Origin: Pseudomonas sp. 102515
GTDB taxonomy: Bacteria > Pseudomonadota > Gammaproteobacteria > Pseudomonadales > Pseudomonadaceae
Assembly (NCBI RefSeq): GCF_031085165.1
Contig: NZ_JAVHTY010000003.1
Span: 682,001 to 746,000, forward strand
DNA: 64,000 bases
Direction of reading: 5' to 3'
This document shows, in pieces, positions 35,843 through 44,952 of this stretch. Position 1 is the stretch's first letter, and the number at the start of each line of letters is the position of its first letter. A program made the position numbers and the translations under genes. The notes under the pieces were generated by a model, which did not search any database, was not told the origin of the DNA, and worked only from the letters and a program-made list of their open reading frames with translations.

Positions 35843-35898
35843 GTTCAGCTAGCGTTCAGGACGAGTTCAGGCAGCGTTCAGGGCCATTGGCCTAATCT
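35843..35898 (+). promoter_or_regulatory. PhoP-box array and promoter
   Basis: GTTCAG occurs at 35843, 35854, 35865 and 35876, an exact 11-base period (hexamer plus five). Eleven bases after the last copy lies TAATCT (35893-35898), a good -10. PhoP-type OmpR-family regulators bind tandem hexamers with 11-base spacing placed about 11-12 bases before a -10, so this reads as a double PhoP box driving the leader of phoPQ. Confidence 0.75.
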
Positions 35899-35935
35899 GC
35901 AACTGTCAGATCAGCAACGCCGAGGTCGCCCGGAC

Positions 35936-36055
35936 ATGTTCACCCTAGCGCAGCTCCCGCTACGGCAGATCGCCCGGACACTTCGACCCGACCTGGCGAT
36001 GTTCATCCTTGTAACTCCACTGCAGGGTCACCAAGTCAGCTCTGGTCCCCTGTAG
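35936..36055 (+). CDS. Putative 39-residue leader peptide upstream of phoP
   Basis: ATG at 35936 opens a 39-codon frame beginning MFTLAQLPLRQIARTLRPDL and ending in VSSGPL-stop. It begins about 40 bases after the predicted -10. GAGG lies 13 bases before the ATG, so the ribosome site is weak. The TAG (36053-36055) touches the first leader hairpin (36055/56-36069), the layout expected if ribosome position influences RNA folding. Proline and arginine codons are frequent. It could equally be chance within a small RNA. Confidence 0.3.
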   Translation: MFTLAQLPLRQIARTLRPDLAMFILVTPLQGHQVSSGPL

Positions 36056-36086
36056 CCGTCTCGCGACGGAGCCGTCCCCCAACGGC
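36055..36086 (+). other. Two competing hairpins in phoP leader
   Basis: CCGTC (36056-36060) pairs with GACGG (36065-36069); GCCGT (36071-36075) pairs with ACGGC (36082-36086). The 5' arms are the same sequence (GCCGTC), so either 5' arm can pair with the last 3' arm, giving mutually exclusive folds. Confidence 0.5.
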
Positions 36087-36114
36087 AGTTTCCGATCCCC
36101 ATGAAGTGCTCCTT

Positions 36115-36141
36115 ACCTCTCCAACTGGAGAGGTTTTTTTT
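36115..36141 (+). terminator. Strong intrinsic terminator inside phoP leader
   Basis: ACCTCTCC, loop AACT, GGAGAGGT running into eight Ts (36134-36141). It lies 156 bases before the phoP ATG and about 240 bases after the PhoP-box promoter. Confidence 0.9.
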
Positions 36142-36297
36142 GCCTGGAATAAAGTGAGTGACCCCGTCCATGCCTTACCCGCGCTCGCCGTCAGCCCGCC
36201 AAAGCCGCCATAATCGGTACCCGGGCGCCGCTGCGCGAAGCGTGAGCTACGTGCGGTCGCAGCCACAGAGAGTCTCGTTAGCTGTTCAGGAGTCTGC

Positions 36298-36975
36298 ATG
36301 AAGATCCTCGTCGTCGAAGACGAAAACCTGCTGCGCCACCACCTCAAGGTGCGTCTGGGTGAAGCCGGTCATGTGGTCAATGCCGTGGCCGATGCGGAAG
36401 AAGCGCTCTACAGCGCCCGCGAATTCCATCACGATCTCGCCATCATCGACCTGGGCCTGCCCGGCATGAGCGGCCTCGATCTGATCCGTCAGCTGCGCAA
36501 CCAGGGTGCCACCCTGCCCATCCTCATCCTCACGGCCCGCGGCAGCTGGCAGGACAAGGTCGAGGGCCTCGGTGCCGGGGCGGACGACTACGTGGTCAAG
36601 CCGTTCCAGTTCGAAGAGCTGGAGGCGCGCCTCAATGTGCTGCTGCGCCGCTCGGCGGGTTTCGTCCAGCCGAGCATCCGCGCCGGCTCGCTGAAGCTGG
36701 ACCTGGGCCGCCAGCAGGCCTTCAACGAAGAACAGCCGCTGCAGCTGACCGCCTACGAATACCGCCTGCTGGAATACCTGATGCGCAACCACCAGCAGGT
36801 GATCACCAAGGAGCGGCTCATGGAGCAGCTCTACGACGATGACGGCGAGCACGACAGCAACGTCATCGAGGTGCTGGTCGGCCGCCTGCGGCGCAAGCTG
36901 GAGGCCAGCTGCCAGATGCAACCCATCGAAACGGTCCGGGGCCGCGGCTACCTGTTCACCGAGCGCTGCCAGTGA
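36298..36975 (+). CDS. phoP: Response regulator PhoP
   Basis: 225 residues. Receiver domain with phospho-acceptor Asp in DLAIIDLGLPGMSG, switch Thr in ILILTARG and Lys in DYVVKPFQFEELEAR. OmpR-type winged helix at the C-terminus (LTAYEYRLLEYLMRNHQQVI; IEVLVGRLRRKLE; RGRGYLF). It matches Pseudomonas PhoP closely. It controls Mg2+ limitation, LPS modification and polymyxin resistance genes. It overlaps phoQ. Unlike P. aeruginosa, oprH does not precede it; instead a leader with PhoP boxes and a terminator does. Confidence 0.95.
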   Translation: MKILVVEDENLLRHHLKVRLGEAGHVVNAVADAEEALYSAREFHHDLAIIDLGLPGMSGLDLIRQLRNQGATLPILILTARGSWQDKVEGLGAGADDYVVKPFQFEELEARLNVLLRRSAGFVQPSIRAGSLKLDLGRQQAFNEEQPLQLTAYEYRLLEYLMRNHQQVITKERLMEQLYDDDGEHDSNVIEVLVGRLRRKLEASCQMQPIETVRGRGYLFTERCQ

Positions 36976-38366
36976 TCCGCTCCTTTCGCGTGCGGCTGCT
37001 GCTCAGCGCGGCGCTGCTGGTGATCGTCTGCCTGGCGCTGATCGTGCCGGCGATCCGCAATGCCTTCGACCGAACCGTGGAAAATTTCGTCGCCGCGCGG
37101 CTGGAGGCCAATGCCAACACCCTGATCGGCGCGGCGCGGGCCATCGACGGGCGCCTGGCGATGCCGGAGATGATCGCCGAAGAGGTCTTCGACCGACCCG
37201 GTTCGCCGATCCTCGGCTACGTCTACGACCAGAACGGTCGCCTGCTCTGGCGCTCGCGCTCCGCGATCAAGGAGCGGCCCAACTACCGGCCGACCTTCGA
37301 TGGGGGCGGGGTCAAGCTGGTCAAGGCCACCGACGACCAGGGCCAGGGTTTCTTCGTCTTCGATCGCGAGGTGCTGCTGGGCAATCCGCCGGTGGCCGGC
37401 TTCAGTGTCGTCACCATGCAGCCCGCCGAGGAATACGAACGGCTGCGCGCGACCTTCGTGCACCAGGTGATTCTCTGGCTGGTCGGGGTGCTGGGCGCGC
37501 TACTGGTATTGCTGGCCCTGGTCATGCAATGGAGCCTGCGCCCGCTGCGCCGCCTCAGCCAGCAGCTGGACGCGGTGGAAACCGACCAGCGCGAGCTGCT
37601 CGACGAAAAGAACGTACCCAGCGAGATCAGCCGGCTGATCCGCTCGCTGAACCGCCTGCTCGACCACGAACGGCTGCAGCGCGAGCGCTATCGCGACACC
37701 CTGGGCGATCTGGCTCACAGCCTGAAGACCCCCTTGGCGGTGTTGCAGGGGGTGACCGAAGAATTGCGCCGGCGGCCGCAGCTGGATCAGGAGGTCGGCA
37801 CCCTGCAGACCCAGATCGAGCGCATGAACCAGCAGGTGATGTACCAGTTGCAGCGGGCCACACGCCAGGGCGGCGCGGTGCTCAGCCGGCCGCTGGAACT
37901 GGCGCCGCTGCTGGAATCCCTGTTCAGCACCCTGGACAAGGTCTATGCCGAGAAACGCGTCCAGGCCGAAATGGACCTGCCGCCGAATCTGCGGGTGCAG
38001 GCCGAGGAAGCCGCCATGCTGGAGGTGTTCGGCAATCTCCTGGAAAACGCCTATCGCCTCTGCCTGACCCAGGTGCGGGTCAGCGCCCGCCGCCATACCG
38101 AGCACTGGGTGCTCGACATCGAGGATGACGGTCCCGGCATCCCTGCCGAACGGCGCGAAAGCGTGCTGCGCCGCGGCATGCGCATGGACAGTCGGCATCC
38201 CGGGCAGGGCATTGGCCTGGCGGTGGTGCAGGACATCCTCGAAGGCTATCGCAGCAGCCTGACCATCGACGAGTCGAGTCTGGGCGGCGCCCGTATCCGC
38301 TTCCGCCTGCCGGCGGCGATTTCCCCGGAGCGGCCTTCCTTGGTGCACAATGGCGCCAGGACGTGA
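36972..38366 (+). CDS. phoQ: Sensor histidine kinase PhoQ
   Basis: 464 residues. TM1 (VRLLLSAALLVIVCLALIV), a periplasmic PAS-like sensor (about 35-165), TM2 (VILWLVGVLGALLVLLALVM), a HAMP-like linker, H-box DLAHSLKTPLAVLQG, N-box LLENAYRLC and G-boxes DDGPGIP and GQGIGLAVV. The GTG start (36972) overlaps the phoP TGA. It senses low Mg2+ and cationic peptides in relatives. phoQ is followed by a thioesterase gene at 61 bases. Confidence 0.94.
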   Translation: MIRSFRVRLLLSAALLVIVCLALIVPAIRNAFDRTVENFVAARLEANANTLIGAARAIDGRLAMPEMIAEEVFDRPGSPILGYVYDQNGRLLWRSRSAIKERPNYRPTFDGGGVKLVKATDDQGQGFFVFDREVLLGNPPVAGFSVVTMQPAEEYERLRATFVHQVILWLVGVLGALLVLLALVMQWSLRPLRRLSQQLDAVETDQRELLDEKNVPSEISRLIRSLNRLLDHERLQRERYRDTLGDLAHSLKTPLAVLQGVTEELRRRPQLDQEVGTLQTQIERMNQQVMYQLQRATRQGGAVLSRPLELAPLLESLFSTLDKVYAEKRVQAEMDLPPNLRVQAEEAAMLEVFGNLLENAYRLCLTQVRVSARRHTEHWVLDIEDDGPGIPAERRESVLRRGMRMDSRHPGQGIGLAVVQDILEGYRSSLTIDESSLGGARIRFRLPAAISPERPSLVHNGART

Positions 38367-38427
38367 CCCATGGGTCATGGCTTGCGTCTGCTCCTGATAG
38401 TGAAATTCTGTCTGTAAGGACCCCGGC

Positions 38428-38880
38428 ATGAGCCGCGACTGCCGTCACCTCGAATCCCTGTTGCACCACGATATTCCCATCACCAAGGCCCTGGGCCTGG
38501 AAGTCCGCGACTGGAGCGAGCAGCGCCTGCAGCTGCATGCTCCGCTGGATGCCAACATCAACCACGCCAGCACCATGTTCGGCGGCAGCCTCTATTGCGT
38601 GGCCGTGCTGGCCGGCTGGGGCTGGCTGTACCTGCGCCTGCGCGAAGCCGGCATCGAGGAAGGCCACATCCTCATCCAGGAAGGCCAGATCAGCTATCCG
38701 CGGCCCATCACCGCCGATGCCCTGGCCTATGGCGAGCCGCCCGAGGCGCGCGCCTGGGACCGCTTCGAGACCACCTTCCGCCGCCGCGGTCGCGCGCGCA
38801 TCACCCTGCAGTCGCGCATCGTCACCGAGAGCGGTGACGATGGGGTGCGCTTCACCGGTCAGTACGTGCTGCACCGCTGA
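38428..38880 (+). CDS. Thioesterase, YiiD C-terminal domain type
   Basis: 150 residues, single hotdog fold. IPITKALGLEVRDWSEQRLQ, INHASTMFGGSLYCVAVLAG and the GWGWLYLRL helix match the C-terminal domain of E. coli YiiD (FabY), here standing alone as in Pseudomonas proteins acting as acetyl-ACP thioesterase or condensing-like FabY. That biochemical role is family inference; FabY itself may be a longer protein. AAGGA precedes the ATG by seven bases. Ends at a perfect bidirectional terminator. Confidence 0.8.
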   Translation: MSRDCRHLESLLHHDIPITKALGLEVRDWSEQRLQLHAPLDANINHASTMFGGSLYCVAVLAGWGWLYLRLREAGIEEGHILIQEGQISYPRPITADALAYGEPPEARAWDRFETTFRRRGRARITLQSRIVTESGDDGVRFTGQYVLHR

Positions 38881-38897
38881 CAGAGGGCGCGGCATGC

Positions 38898-38925
38898 AAA
38901 AGGGCGACCCCGGGGTCGCCCTTTT
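38898..38925. terminator. Bidirectional intrinsic terminator
   Basis: AAAAGGGCGACCCC directly followed by its reverse complement GGGGTCGCCCTTTT: a perfect 28-base palindrome continuing into more Ts. Shared by the convergent thioesterase and PBP genes. Confidence 0.9.
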
Positions 38926-38942
38926 TTGTGGCCGTTCCCCGG

Positions 38943-40646
38943 CTAGCCGTGGGGGTGCGGCTCGGATTTCGCCTGCTGGGCGGTATTGGTGTCGGGCAGG
39001 TTGTCCGGCGGTACCGCCAGGGCACGCAGGGCGCCGGACATGATCTCGCTGAAGGTCGGCGCCGAGACCAGGCCGCCGAAGTAGCCTTCCTTGGTCGGGG
39101 TATCCAGCATCACCGCCAGCACCAGCTTGGGATCGGCCGCCGGCGCCATGCCGACGAACATCGAACGATAGGCGTGCTCGGTGTAGCTGCCGGAGCCGGC
39201 CTTGCGCGCGGTACCCGACTTGCCGGCCACGTGATAGCCAGGGACCCGGGCGCGGATCACGCCGCCCTCGTCTTCCACCACGTGGTTGAGCATCATGCGG
39301 ATGCGCCGGGCGATGGTCGGGTCCATGGCCTGCACGCTCTGCTGCTTCTGGTCCTTGAGCAGGGTCAAGGGGGTGAGCAGGCCATCGTTGGCAATCACCG
39401 AGTAGGCCTGGGCCAGCTCCGCGACGTTGACCGCCAGGCTGTAGCCAAAGGACATACTGGCCGTGGCGATCTGCGACCACTTGGTGTGGCCGGGCAGGTA
39501 GCCCGCGTTCTCGCCAGGGAAGCCCAGCGCCAGGGGGTTGCCGAAGCCGACCCGGCTGAGCTGCTCGTAGATGGGCAGCGGCCCGATCTGCAGGGCTACC
39601 TTGCTCATACCGATGTTGGACGAGTTGAGCAGCACCCCGGTCATGGTCAGCACGCCGCGCTTGGCCACGTCGTGGATGGTATGACCGTCGATGGTCATCC
39701 AGCCCGGCGCCACGTCCACGGTGCTGTTCTCGTTGAACTTGCCCGAGGCCAGGGCCACCGACATGCTGAACGGCTTGATCACCGAACCGGGCTCGAAGGC
39801 GTCGGTCAGGGTGCGGTTGCGCATGTTGGGGATCTGCAGGGTGGCGCGGTTGTTGGGGTTGTAGGAGGGGAAGTTGGTCATCGCCAGGATCTGGCCGGTC
39901 TTGGGATTGACCAGCACGGCGGAGCCGGACTGGGCGCCGAACTTCTCCACCGCGGTCTGCAGGGCGCGATAGGCGATGAATTGCAGGCGCAGGTCGATGG
40001 ACAGGGCCACGTCCTTGCTCGGTTGCGGCTGGCGCACCACGCGGATGTTCTTGACCACCGAACCGCGCGGATTGATCAGCACCTCGCGTACCCCGCCGCG
40101 ACCGGCCAGCCAGTCTTCGAAGCCCAGCTCCAGGCCCTCCTGGCCATGGCCGTCGATGTTGACCATGCCGATCACCTGGGCCACCAGGTCGGAGCTGGGG
40201 TAGTAGCGCTTGTATTCCTTGATCTGGCGTACCCCGGGTACGCCGAGAGCCATGATGTTCTCGCCGTCGATGGGCGACAGCGCCCGGGCCAGGTAGAGGA
40301 AGTGCTTTTCCGGATGGCCGAGGATCAGGTTGCGCAACTCGGCCTCGGGCTTGTGGATGGCCTGGGCCAGGCGACCCAACTGGTCGGCGCTGTCCTGCAT
40401 CTCGGCTGGATTGCACCAGATGGTCACCACCTCGGTGGAAACCGCCAGGGGCGCACCGTTGCGGTCGGTGATCATGCCACGGGTGACCGGAATGGGAATG
40501 TGGCGCACCGAGCGGCGGTCGCCCTGGTCGCCGAGGAAGGCGGCGTCGATCAGCTTGAGGTAGGTGATGCGGCCAGCAACCACGCAGGTCAGCAGGATCA
40601 GCACGGCGACCACGACATAGAAGCGATAGCGGGGTGCGGCCGTCAT
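38943..40646 (-). CDS. pbpC: Class B penicillin-binding protein (PBP3a/FtsI-like)
   Basis: 567 residues. One N-terminal helix (YRFYVVVAVLILLTCVVAG), a PBP dimerisation domain, then the transpeptidase domain with motifs SXXK (EPGSVIKPF), SSN (LNSSNIG) and KTG-type KSGTARK. It cross-links septal peptidoglycan in the periplasm. It is isolated from the division/cell-wall cluster and so is the accessory FtsI paralogue of Pseudomonas rather than FtsI itself. The ATG at 40646 has AGGAG six bases upstream and is preferred over GTG 40685 or ATG 40679, which lack one. Confidence 0.9.
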   Translation of the reverse strand: MTAAPRYRFYVVVAVLILLTCVVAGRITYLKLIDAAFLGDQGDRRSVRHIPIPVTRGMITDRNGAPLAVSTEVVTIWCNPAEMQDSADQLGRLAQAIHKPEAELRNLILGHPEKHFLYLARALSPIDGENIMALGVPGVRQIKEYKRYYPSSDLVAQVIGMVNIDGHGQEGLELGFEDWLAGRGGVREVLINPRGSVVKNIRVVRQPQPSKDVALSIDLRLQFIAYRALQTAVEKFGAQSGSAVLVNPKTGQILAMTNFPSYNPNNRATLQIPNMRNRTLTDAFEPGSVIKPFSMSVALASGKFNENSTVDVAPGWMTIDGHTIHDVAKRGVLTMTGVLLNSSNIGMSKVALQIGPLPIYEQLSRVGFGNPLALGFPGENAGYLPGHTKWSQIATASMSFGYSLAVNVAELAQAYSVIANDGLLTPLTLLKDQKQQSVQAMDPTIARRIRMMLNHVVEDEGGVIRARVPGYHVAGKSGTARKAGSGSYTEHAYRSMFVGMAPAADPKLVLAVMLDTPTKEGYFGGLVSAPTFSEIMSGALRALAVPPDNLPDTNTAQQAKSEPHPHG

Positions 40647-40775
40647 GGCGGCTCCTGCGCGAGAAGAGGGCTTGGGCATGGTCACAACTGGTTACAACCG
40701 TCAGGGACGCGCATGGTAACTGGTCCAGCCATCGGCCGGAAACCGCTGGGCGGTCAGGGGCGGTACACTGCGCAC

Positions 40776-41090
40776 ATGAGCGACATCCCCCTGCACGATC
40801 TTTCCACCCCTACCGTGACCTGCGAGAGCTGTCAGGCCTGGTGTTGCCGCCAGGAAGTCCTGCTGTTCGACGATGCCGGCGTGCCTGCCCGCTACATCGA
40901 GGAAGACTGGACCGGCACCCGCATGAGGCGCCTCGATGACGGCTGGTGCGCGGCCCTGGATCGCGAGCAGATGAATTGCAGCATCTACGAGGTACGCCCC
41001 TGGGTCTGCCGGATCTTCGACATGGCCGGTCCGGAATGCCTGGAAGAACGGGCGGACATGAAAAGGGCGATGGAGAGCGGCGAGTTCTGA
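40776..41090 (+). CDS. YkgJ family cysteine cluster protein
   Basis: 104 residues. The cluster CESCQAWCC, a later CAALDREQMNCSIYEVRPWV and CRIF follow the YkgJ/UPF0153 pattern, which predicts metal binding (zinc or iron-sulfur). A short cytosolic protein of unknown function. A different member of the same family is encoded convergently 235 bases away; the two share the cysteine layout but little other sequence. Confidence 0.85.
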   Translation: MSDIPLHDLSTPTVTCESCQAWCCRQEVLLFDDAGVPARYIEEDWTGTRMRRLDDGWCAALDREQMNCSIYEVRPWVCRIFDMAGPECLEERADMKRAMESGEF

Positions 41091-41214
41091 GCGCCGCCCT
41101 GGCCATGATCTGTGTGTAGAGTGGATAACGGCGCCGGTCTTATCCACCTGGTATTGGCGAGCAGGCCTGTGGAAAACGCTGCGCGGTTTTCCACGCTACA
41201 GGGCTTTGGGTACC

Positions 41215-41313
41215 CGTAGGTTGGGTTGGGACGGCTGCTTCGTCGAGGCCCAGCAATGCGGGCATGCCGTGACACGCCCCGTTGGGCTTCGCTGGCGCTC
41301 AGCCCAGCCTACG
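41215..41313. repeat. Extragenic repeat, family A copy 1
   Basis: Ends are inverted: CGTAGGTTGGGTTG at the left and CAGCCCAGCCTACG at the right. Internally it has GTTGGGCTTCGCTGGCGCTC. About 100 bases. Related copies are at 50776, 50880 and 58978. It lies between two convergent YkgJ genes. Confidence 0.8.
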
Positions 41314-41325
41314 ACGGGCCGCCCT

Positions 41326-41730
41326 CTAACGCAGCTTCTGCGGCTTGTAGGCGCAATAGTTCGGACGCGGGCCGACCCTTGGGTGGTTGCGGCAGGTTTC
41401 CGGACGCTGGTCGTAGATGGTGCACAGCCGCGTCTTGGGATGCAGATAGATGCAGTCGTTGTTGGACAGCCGCACCAGGGTGAACAACCCGGTCTTGGCG
41501 TTGAGGCGTTCGACCACGCCGTCCTTCTTGAGCCGCTTGGCGATGTCCTTGAGCGGCTCGCCCTTCTCGAATTCGTCCACCACGCCCATGCGGATCAGAT
41601 CGGACAGGCGGGCTTCCACCGGCAGGGTGCAGCAGCTGGACACACAGTCCAGGCACATGGCCTTGTCGTAACGGATCCAGGTTTCGGTGCGATCGAGATC
41701 GGCCCCGAGAATGCGCAGTATCTGAGCCAT
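41326..41730 (-). CDS. YkgJ family cysteine cluster protein
   Basis: 134 residues. CLDCVSSCCTLPVEARLSD near the N-terminus and CIYLHPKTRLC / CRNHP / YCAYKPQKLR further on give the YkgJ-type cysteine set. Function unknown; metal binding is inferred. It begins three bases downstream of the xpt stop on the same strand, so the two are probably co-transcribed. Confidence 0.85.
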   Translation of the reverse strand: MAQILRILGADLDRTETWIRYDKAMCLDCVSSCCTLPVEARLSDLIRMGVVDEFEKGEPLKDIAKRLKKDGVVERLNAKTGLFTLVRLSNNDCIYLHPKTRLCTIYDQRPETCRNHPRVGPRPNYCAYKPQKLR

Positions 41731-41733
41731 GGC

Positions 41734-42318
<585 letters not shown>

Positions 42319-42486
42319 TTAACGGCAACGCCCGGGCCTGAGTACAGGACCGGGTCTGGGAATACGGGAGGGCGGCGATTGTGCCCTATCTTTCAAGAAA
42401 GTCGTTAGTTTGCCGACAAATCGTCTTATAGCTATCCGCAACGGATAGCCGACGCTTGCCGGTGGCTGGCACAGGAGTGGTCGAAC

Positions 42487-44544
42487 ATGGGTGTTTTGTT
42501 GTCACCGGGGATTCGCGTGCTGAGCCAGTTCGGCTTCGCCCGCAAGTTCGCCCTGCTGCTGGTGCTGTTCATCCTGCCGCTGGCGGTCAGTCTCTGGCTG
42601 CTGGGCGCCGATTTCCAGGCCAAGCTGGCCACCGTCAGTGGCGAGCGCAGTGGCGTGCGGCTGCTGCAACGGCTCGACGCCGTGGAAGAAGAACTCACCC
42701 TCCGGCGCAACCTGACCGCGCGCTGGAAGGCGATCGACACCAGCCGTCAGGAAACGCCAGCCGTGCAGGCCGCCATCGCCGCCCTGGAAAGTCGCAACGA
42801 CAGTCGTCGCGAGCGGCTCGCCCGGCTCGAACAGCAACTGGAGATCGAAGGGGTCGGCGCGGATGTGCGGGCCCGCTTCAAGACCCTGCAGCAGGCGCTC
42901 GCCGGGCTCGAGGTCGCGGATCTGCGTGGCGTGGGCTGGTGGCCGAACGGCTATGACAAATTCACCGCCGCCCTCGGCGCCGTCCAGGCGCTGCGCGAGG
43001 AAATCGCCCTGGACAGCGGCCTCATCCTCGATCCCTGGATGGAAACCTATCTGCTGATGCAGATCGGCACCACCCAGTCGGTCGAGCTGTACGAACGCCT
43101 CGGCCGCCTGGCCAGCGTCGGCCAGGCCAGTGTGGTTTCCGGCCAGTTCAGCCTGCAGAGCCGCCTGCAGCTGCGCGACCTGCGCGCCCGCGTCGGCGAC
43201 TCCAACGAGAGCCTGGCCAAGGTCGCCGTCCTGCTCGGCAACAAGCTGCCCGCCGACATGGCCGGCTGGAAGGACGATTACCAGAAGGTCGGCAGCCAGC
43301 TGGACGCCAGTCTCAAGACCCTCGATCAGGGGGTGTTCGGCGGCGAGATCACGCTCAAGCCGGAGCAGTTCGAAGCCACCCTGGACGGTGTCCTGCAGGG
43401 TCTGCAGACCTTCCGCCAGCAGACCCTGAAGAACCTGGATCAACGGCTGCAATACTATGGCGCCGATGCCGTGCGCCGCTTTGGCGCCATCGCCGCCGGC
43501 TTCGGCCTACTGCTGGTGGTGACCTGCTATCTGCTGCTGTGCATGCAGGTCGCCATCCGCGGCAGTGCGCGGCGCATCACCACCCTGGCCGAAGGCCTGC
43601 GCGACGGCGATCTGACCCGCTCGGCCCAGGTGAGTGGGCAGGACGAACTGGCCGAGATCGGGCGCGCCCTGGACCTGGCCGTGGTGCAGCTGCGGGGCAG
43701 CCTGCAGGCGGTCGAGCAGGAGAGTCGCCAGGTGGGTACGGCTTCCGGCGAGTTGGGCCAGCAGGCCGAGGCGGCGCTGGGCGCCGTGGAAGCCCAGCGC
43801 CAGCAGATCACCCAGATCGCCACCGCGGCCACCGAACTGGCCGCCACCGCCCAGGGCGTGGCGCGCAGTTGCGAAGAGGCCGCCGGCCGCGCCGAGCAGA
43901 TGCGCGACATCGCCGAGGCCAGCCAGAGCGACAGTCGTCAGACCACGGCCAGCATCCAGCGCCTCAACCAGCGCCTGGACGAGACGGCTGCGGCCATGGC
44001 CCAGGTCAATGCCCAGGCTGGGCAGATCCAGCAGGTGGTGGACGTCATCCGCGGCATCGCCGAACAGACCAACCTGCTGGCCCTCAACGCCGCCATCGAG
44101 GCGGCCCGGGCGGGTGACCAGGGAAGGGGGTTCGCGGTGGTCGCTGACGAGGTGCGCTCGCTGTCGCAGCGCACCCAGGCTTCCACGGCGCAGATCGCCG
44201 GGACCGTCGGCAGCCTGAGCGGCACCGTGGCCCAGGCCGTGTCCCTGATGCAGGATGCCTGCGGCCAGGCCGCCAGCGACGCCCAGTCGATCACCGGGCT
44301 GGGACGGCGGCTGGAAGAGATCGCCGAATCGGTACAGGGCGTCTCCGACACCCTGGTGCAGATCGCCACCGCCGCCGAACAGCAGGCGGTCACCGCCGAT
44401 CAGGTCAGCGGCAACATCCAGCAGGTCGATGGGGCCGCGGCCGATCTGCTCGGCAACGCGCGCACGGTGCAGAGCACGGCGGTGGGTCTGGAGGCGGGCA
44501 GTCGCACCCTGACGGCCAATACCACCCGTTTCCGTCTTGGCTAG
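42487..44544 (+). CDS. Methyl-accepting chemotaxis protein
   Basis: 685 residues. TM1 ([20 protein letters not shown]), a large helical periplasmic ligand domain (about 50-335; coiled-coil rich, helical-bundle type), TM2 ([20 protein letters not shown]), a HAMP domain ([20 protein letters not shown]), then a signalling domain with the hairpin tip [20 protein letters not shown]. No C-terminal CheR-docking pentapeptide. The ligand is unknown. CAGGAG lies 10 bases upstream. An intrinsic terminator follows nine bases after the stop. No other chemotaxis gene is adjacent. Confidence 0.9.
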   Translation: MGVLLSPGIRVLSQFGFARKFALLLVLFILPLAVSLWLLGADFQAKLATVSGERSGVRLLQRLDAVEEELTLRRNLTARWKAIDTSRQETPAVQAAIAALESRNDSRRERLARLEQQLEIEGVGADVRARFKTLQQALAGLEVADLRGVGWWPNGYDKFTAALGAVQALREEIALDSGLILDPWMETYLLMQIGTTQSVELYERLGRLASVGQASVVSGQFSLQSRLQLRDLRARVGDSNESLAKVAVLLGNKLPADMAGWKDDYQKVGSQLDASLKTLDQGVFGGEITLKPEQFEATLDGVLQGLQTFRQQTLKNLDQRLQYYGADAVRRFGAIAAGFGLLLVVTCYLLLCMQVAIRGSARRITTLAEGLRDGDLTRSAQVSGQDELAEIGRALDLAVVQLRGSLQAVEQESRQVGTASGELGQQAEAALGAVEAQRQQITQIATAATELAATAQGVARSCEEAAGRAEQMRDIAEASQSDSRQTTASIQRLNQRLDETAAAMAQVNAQAGQIQQVVDVIRGIAEQTNLLALNAAIEAARAGDQGRGFAVVADEVRSLSQRTQASTAQIAGTVGSLSGTVAQAVSLMQDACGQAASDAQSITGLGRRLEEIAESVQGVSDTLVQIATAAEQQAVTADQVSGNIQQVDGAAADLLGNARTVQSTAVGLEAGSRTLTANTTRFRLG

Positions 44545-44552
44545 AATGCAGC

Positions 44553-44580
44553 AGGGGCGCCTCTCAGGGCGCCCCTTTCA
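44553..44580 (+). terminator. Intrinsic terminator of chemoreceptor gene
   Basis: AGGGGCGCC, loop TCTCAG, GGCGCCCCT, then TT. Perfect 9-bp stem with a short T-run. Confidence 0.7.
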
Positions 44581-44596
44581 CTCAGAGAATTGCTGA

Positions 44597-44863
44597 TCAG
44601 GCCCGGGTATCGAGCAGCCGGCCCAGGGTTTCCTGCGAGGCCTGCATGACCTTGGTACCGGCCAGCGCCTGGTATTTGCCGACATCCAGATTGACCAGTT
44701 CGCTGGCCAGGTCGGCCTGGCTGTTGGTGGTCGCGCCCAGGGCTTGCTGCTCGTTGCGCGCCGTCTGGGAGGCGAGAGCGGCACCGGCCTTTTCGACCGT
44801 GCGGCTACCGTTCTGGTAGGCCTGCACCCCGGCGTAAAGCGAATTGCTTGAAGTCACGTTCAT
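44597..44863 (-). CDS. Small conserved-type helical protein, function unknown
   Basis: 88 residues, MNVTSSNSLYAGVQAYQNGS... to ...QETLGRLLDTRA. The last 30 residues (VNLDVGKYQALAGTKVMQAS) resemble the C-terminal coiled-coil of flagellar rod/hook proteins (FlgG/FlgE) and YjfB-like motility proteins. That is a weak analogy; no flagellar genes are nearby. ATG 44863 follows GAGGA at 10 bases. It lies between the chemoreceptor and the curlin-repeat gene and may share a transcript with the latter (89-base gap). Confidence 0.6.
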   Translation of the reverse strand: MNVTSSNSLYAGVQAYQNGSRTVEKAGAALASQTARNEQQALGATTNSQADLASELVNLDVGKYQALAGTKVMQASQETLGRLLDTRA

Positions 44864-44952
44864 GGACAGGGTCCTCGACGGTGATGTCAAAGGGCTATTG
44901 AAGCAGCTTTGACGCCAAAGAACCAGCGGCCCGTGTCGCCGCCTGTGTCTGG

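Noticed and set aside
36055-36086. Guanidine-II (mini-ykkC) riboswitch in the phoP leader
   Set aside because: Two small adjacent hairpins suggested it, but the loops are TCGC and CCCCCA rather than the required ACGR tetraloops.
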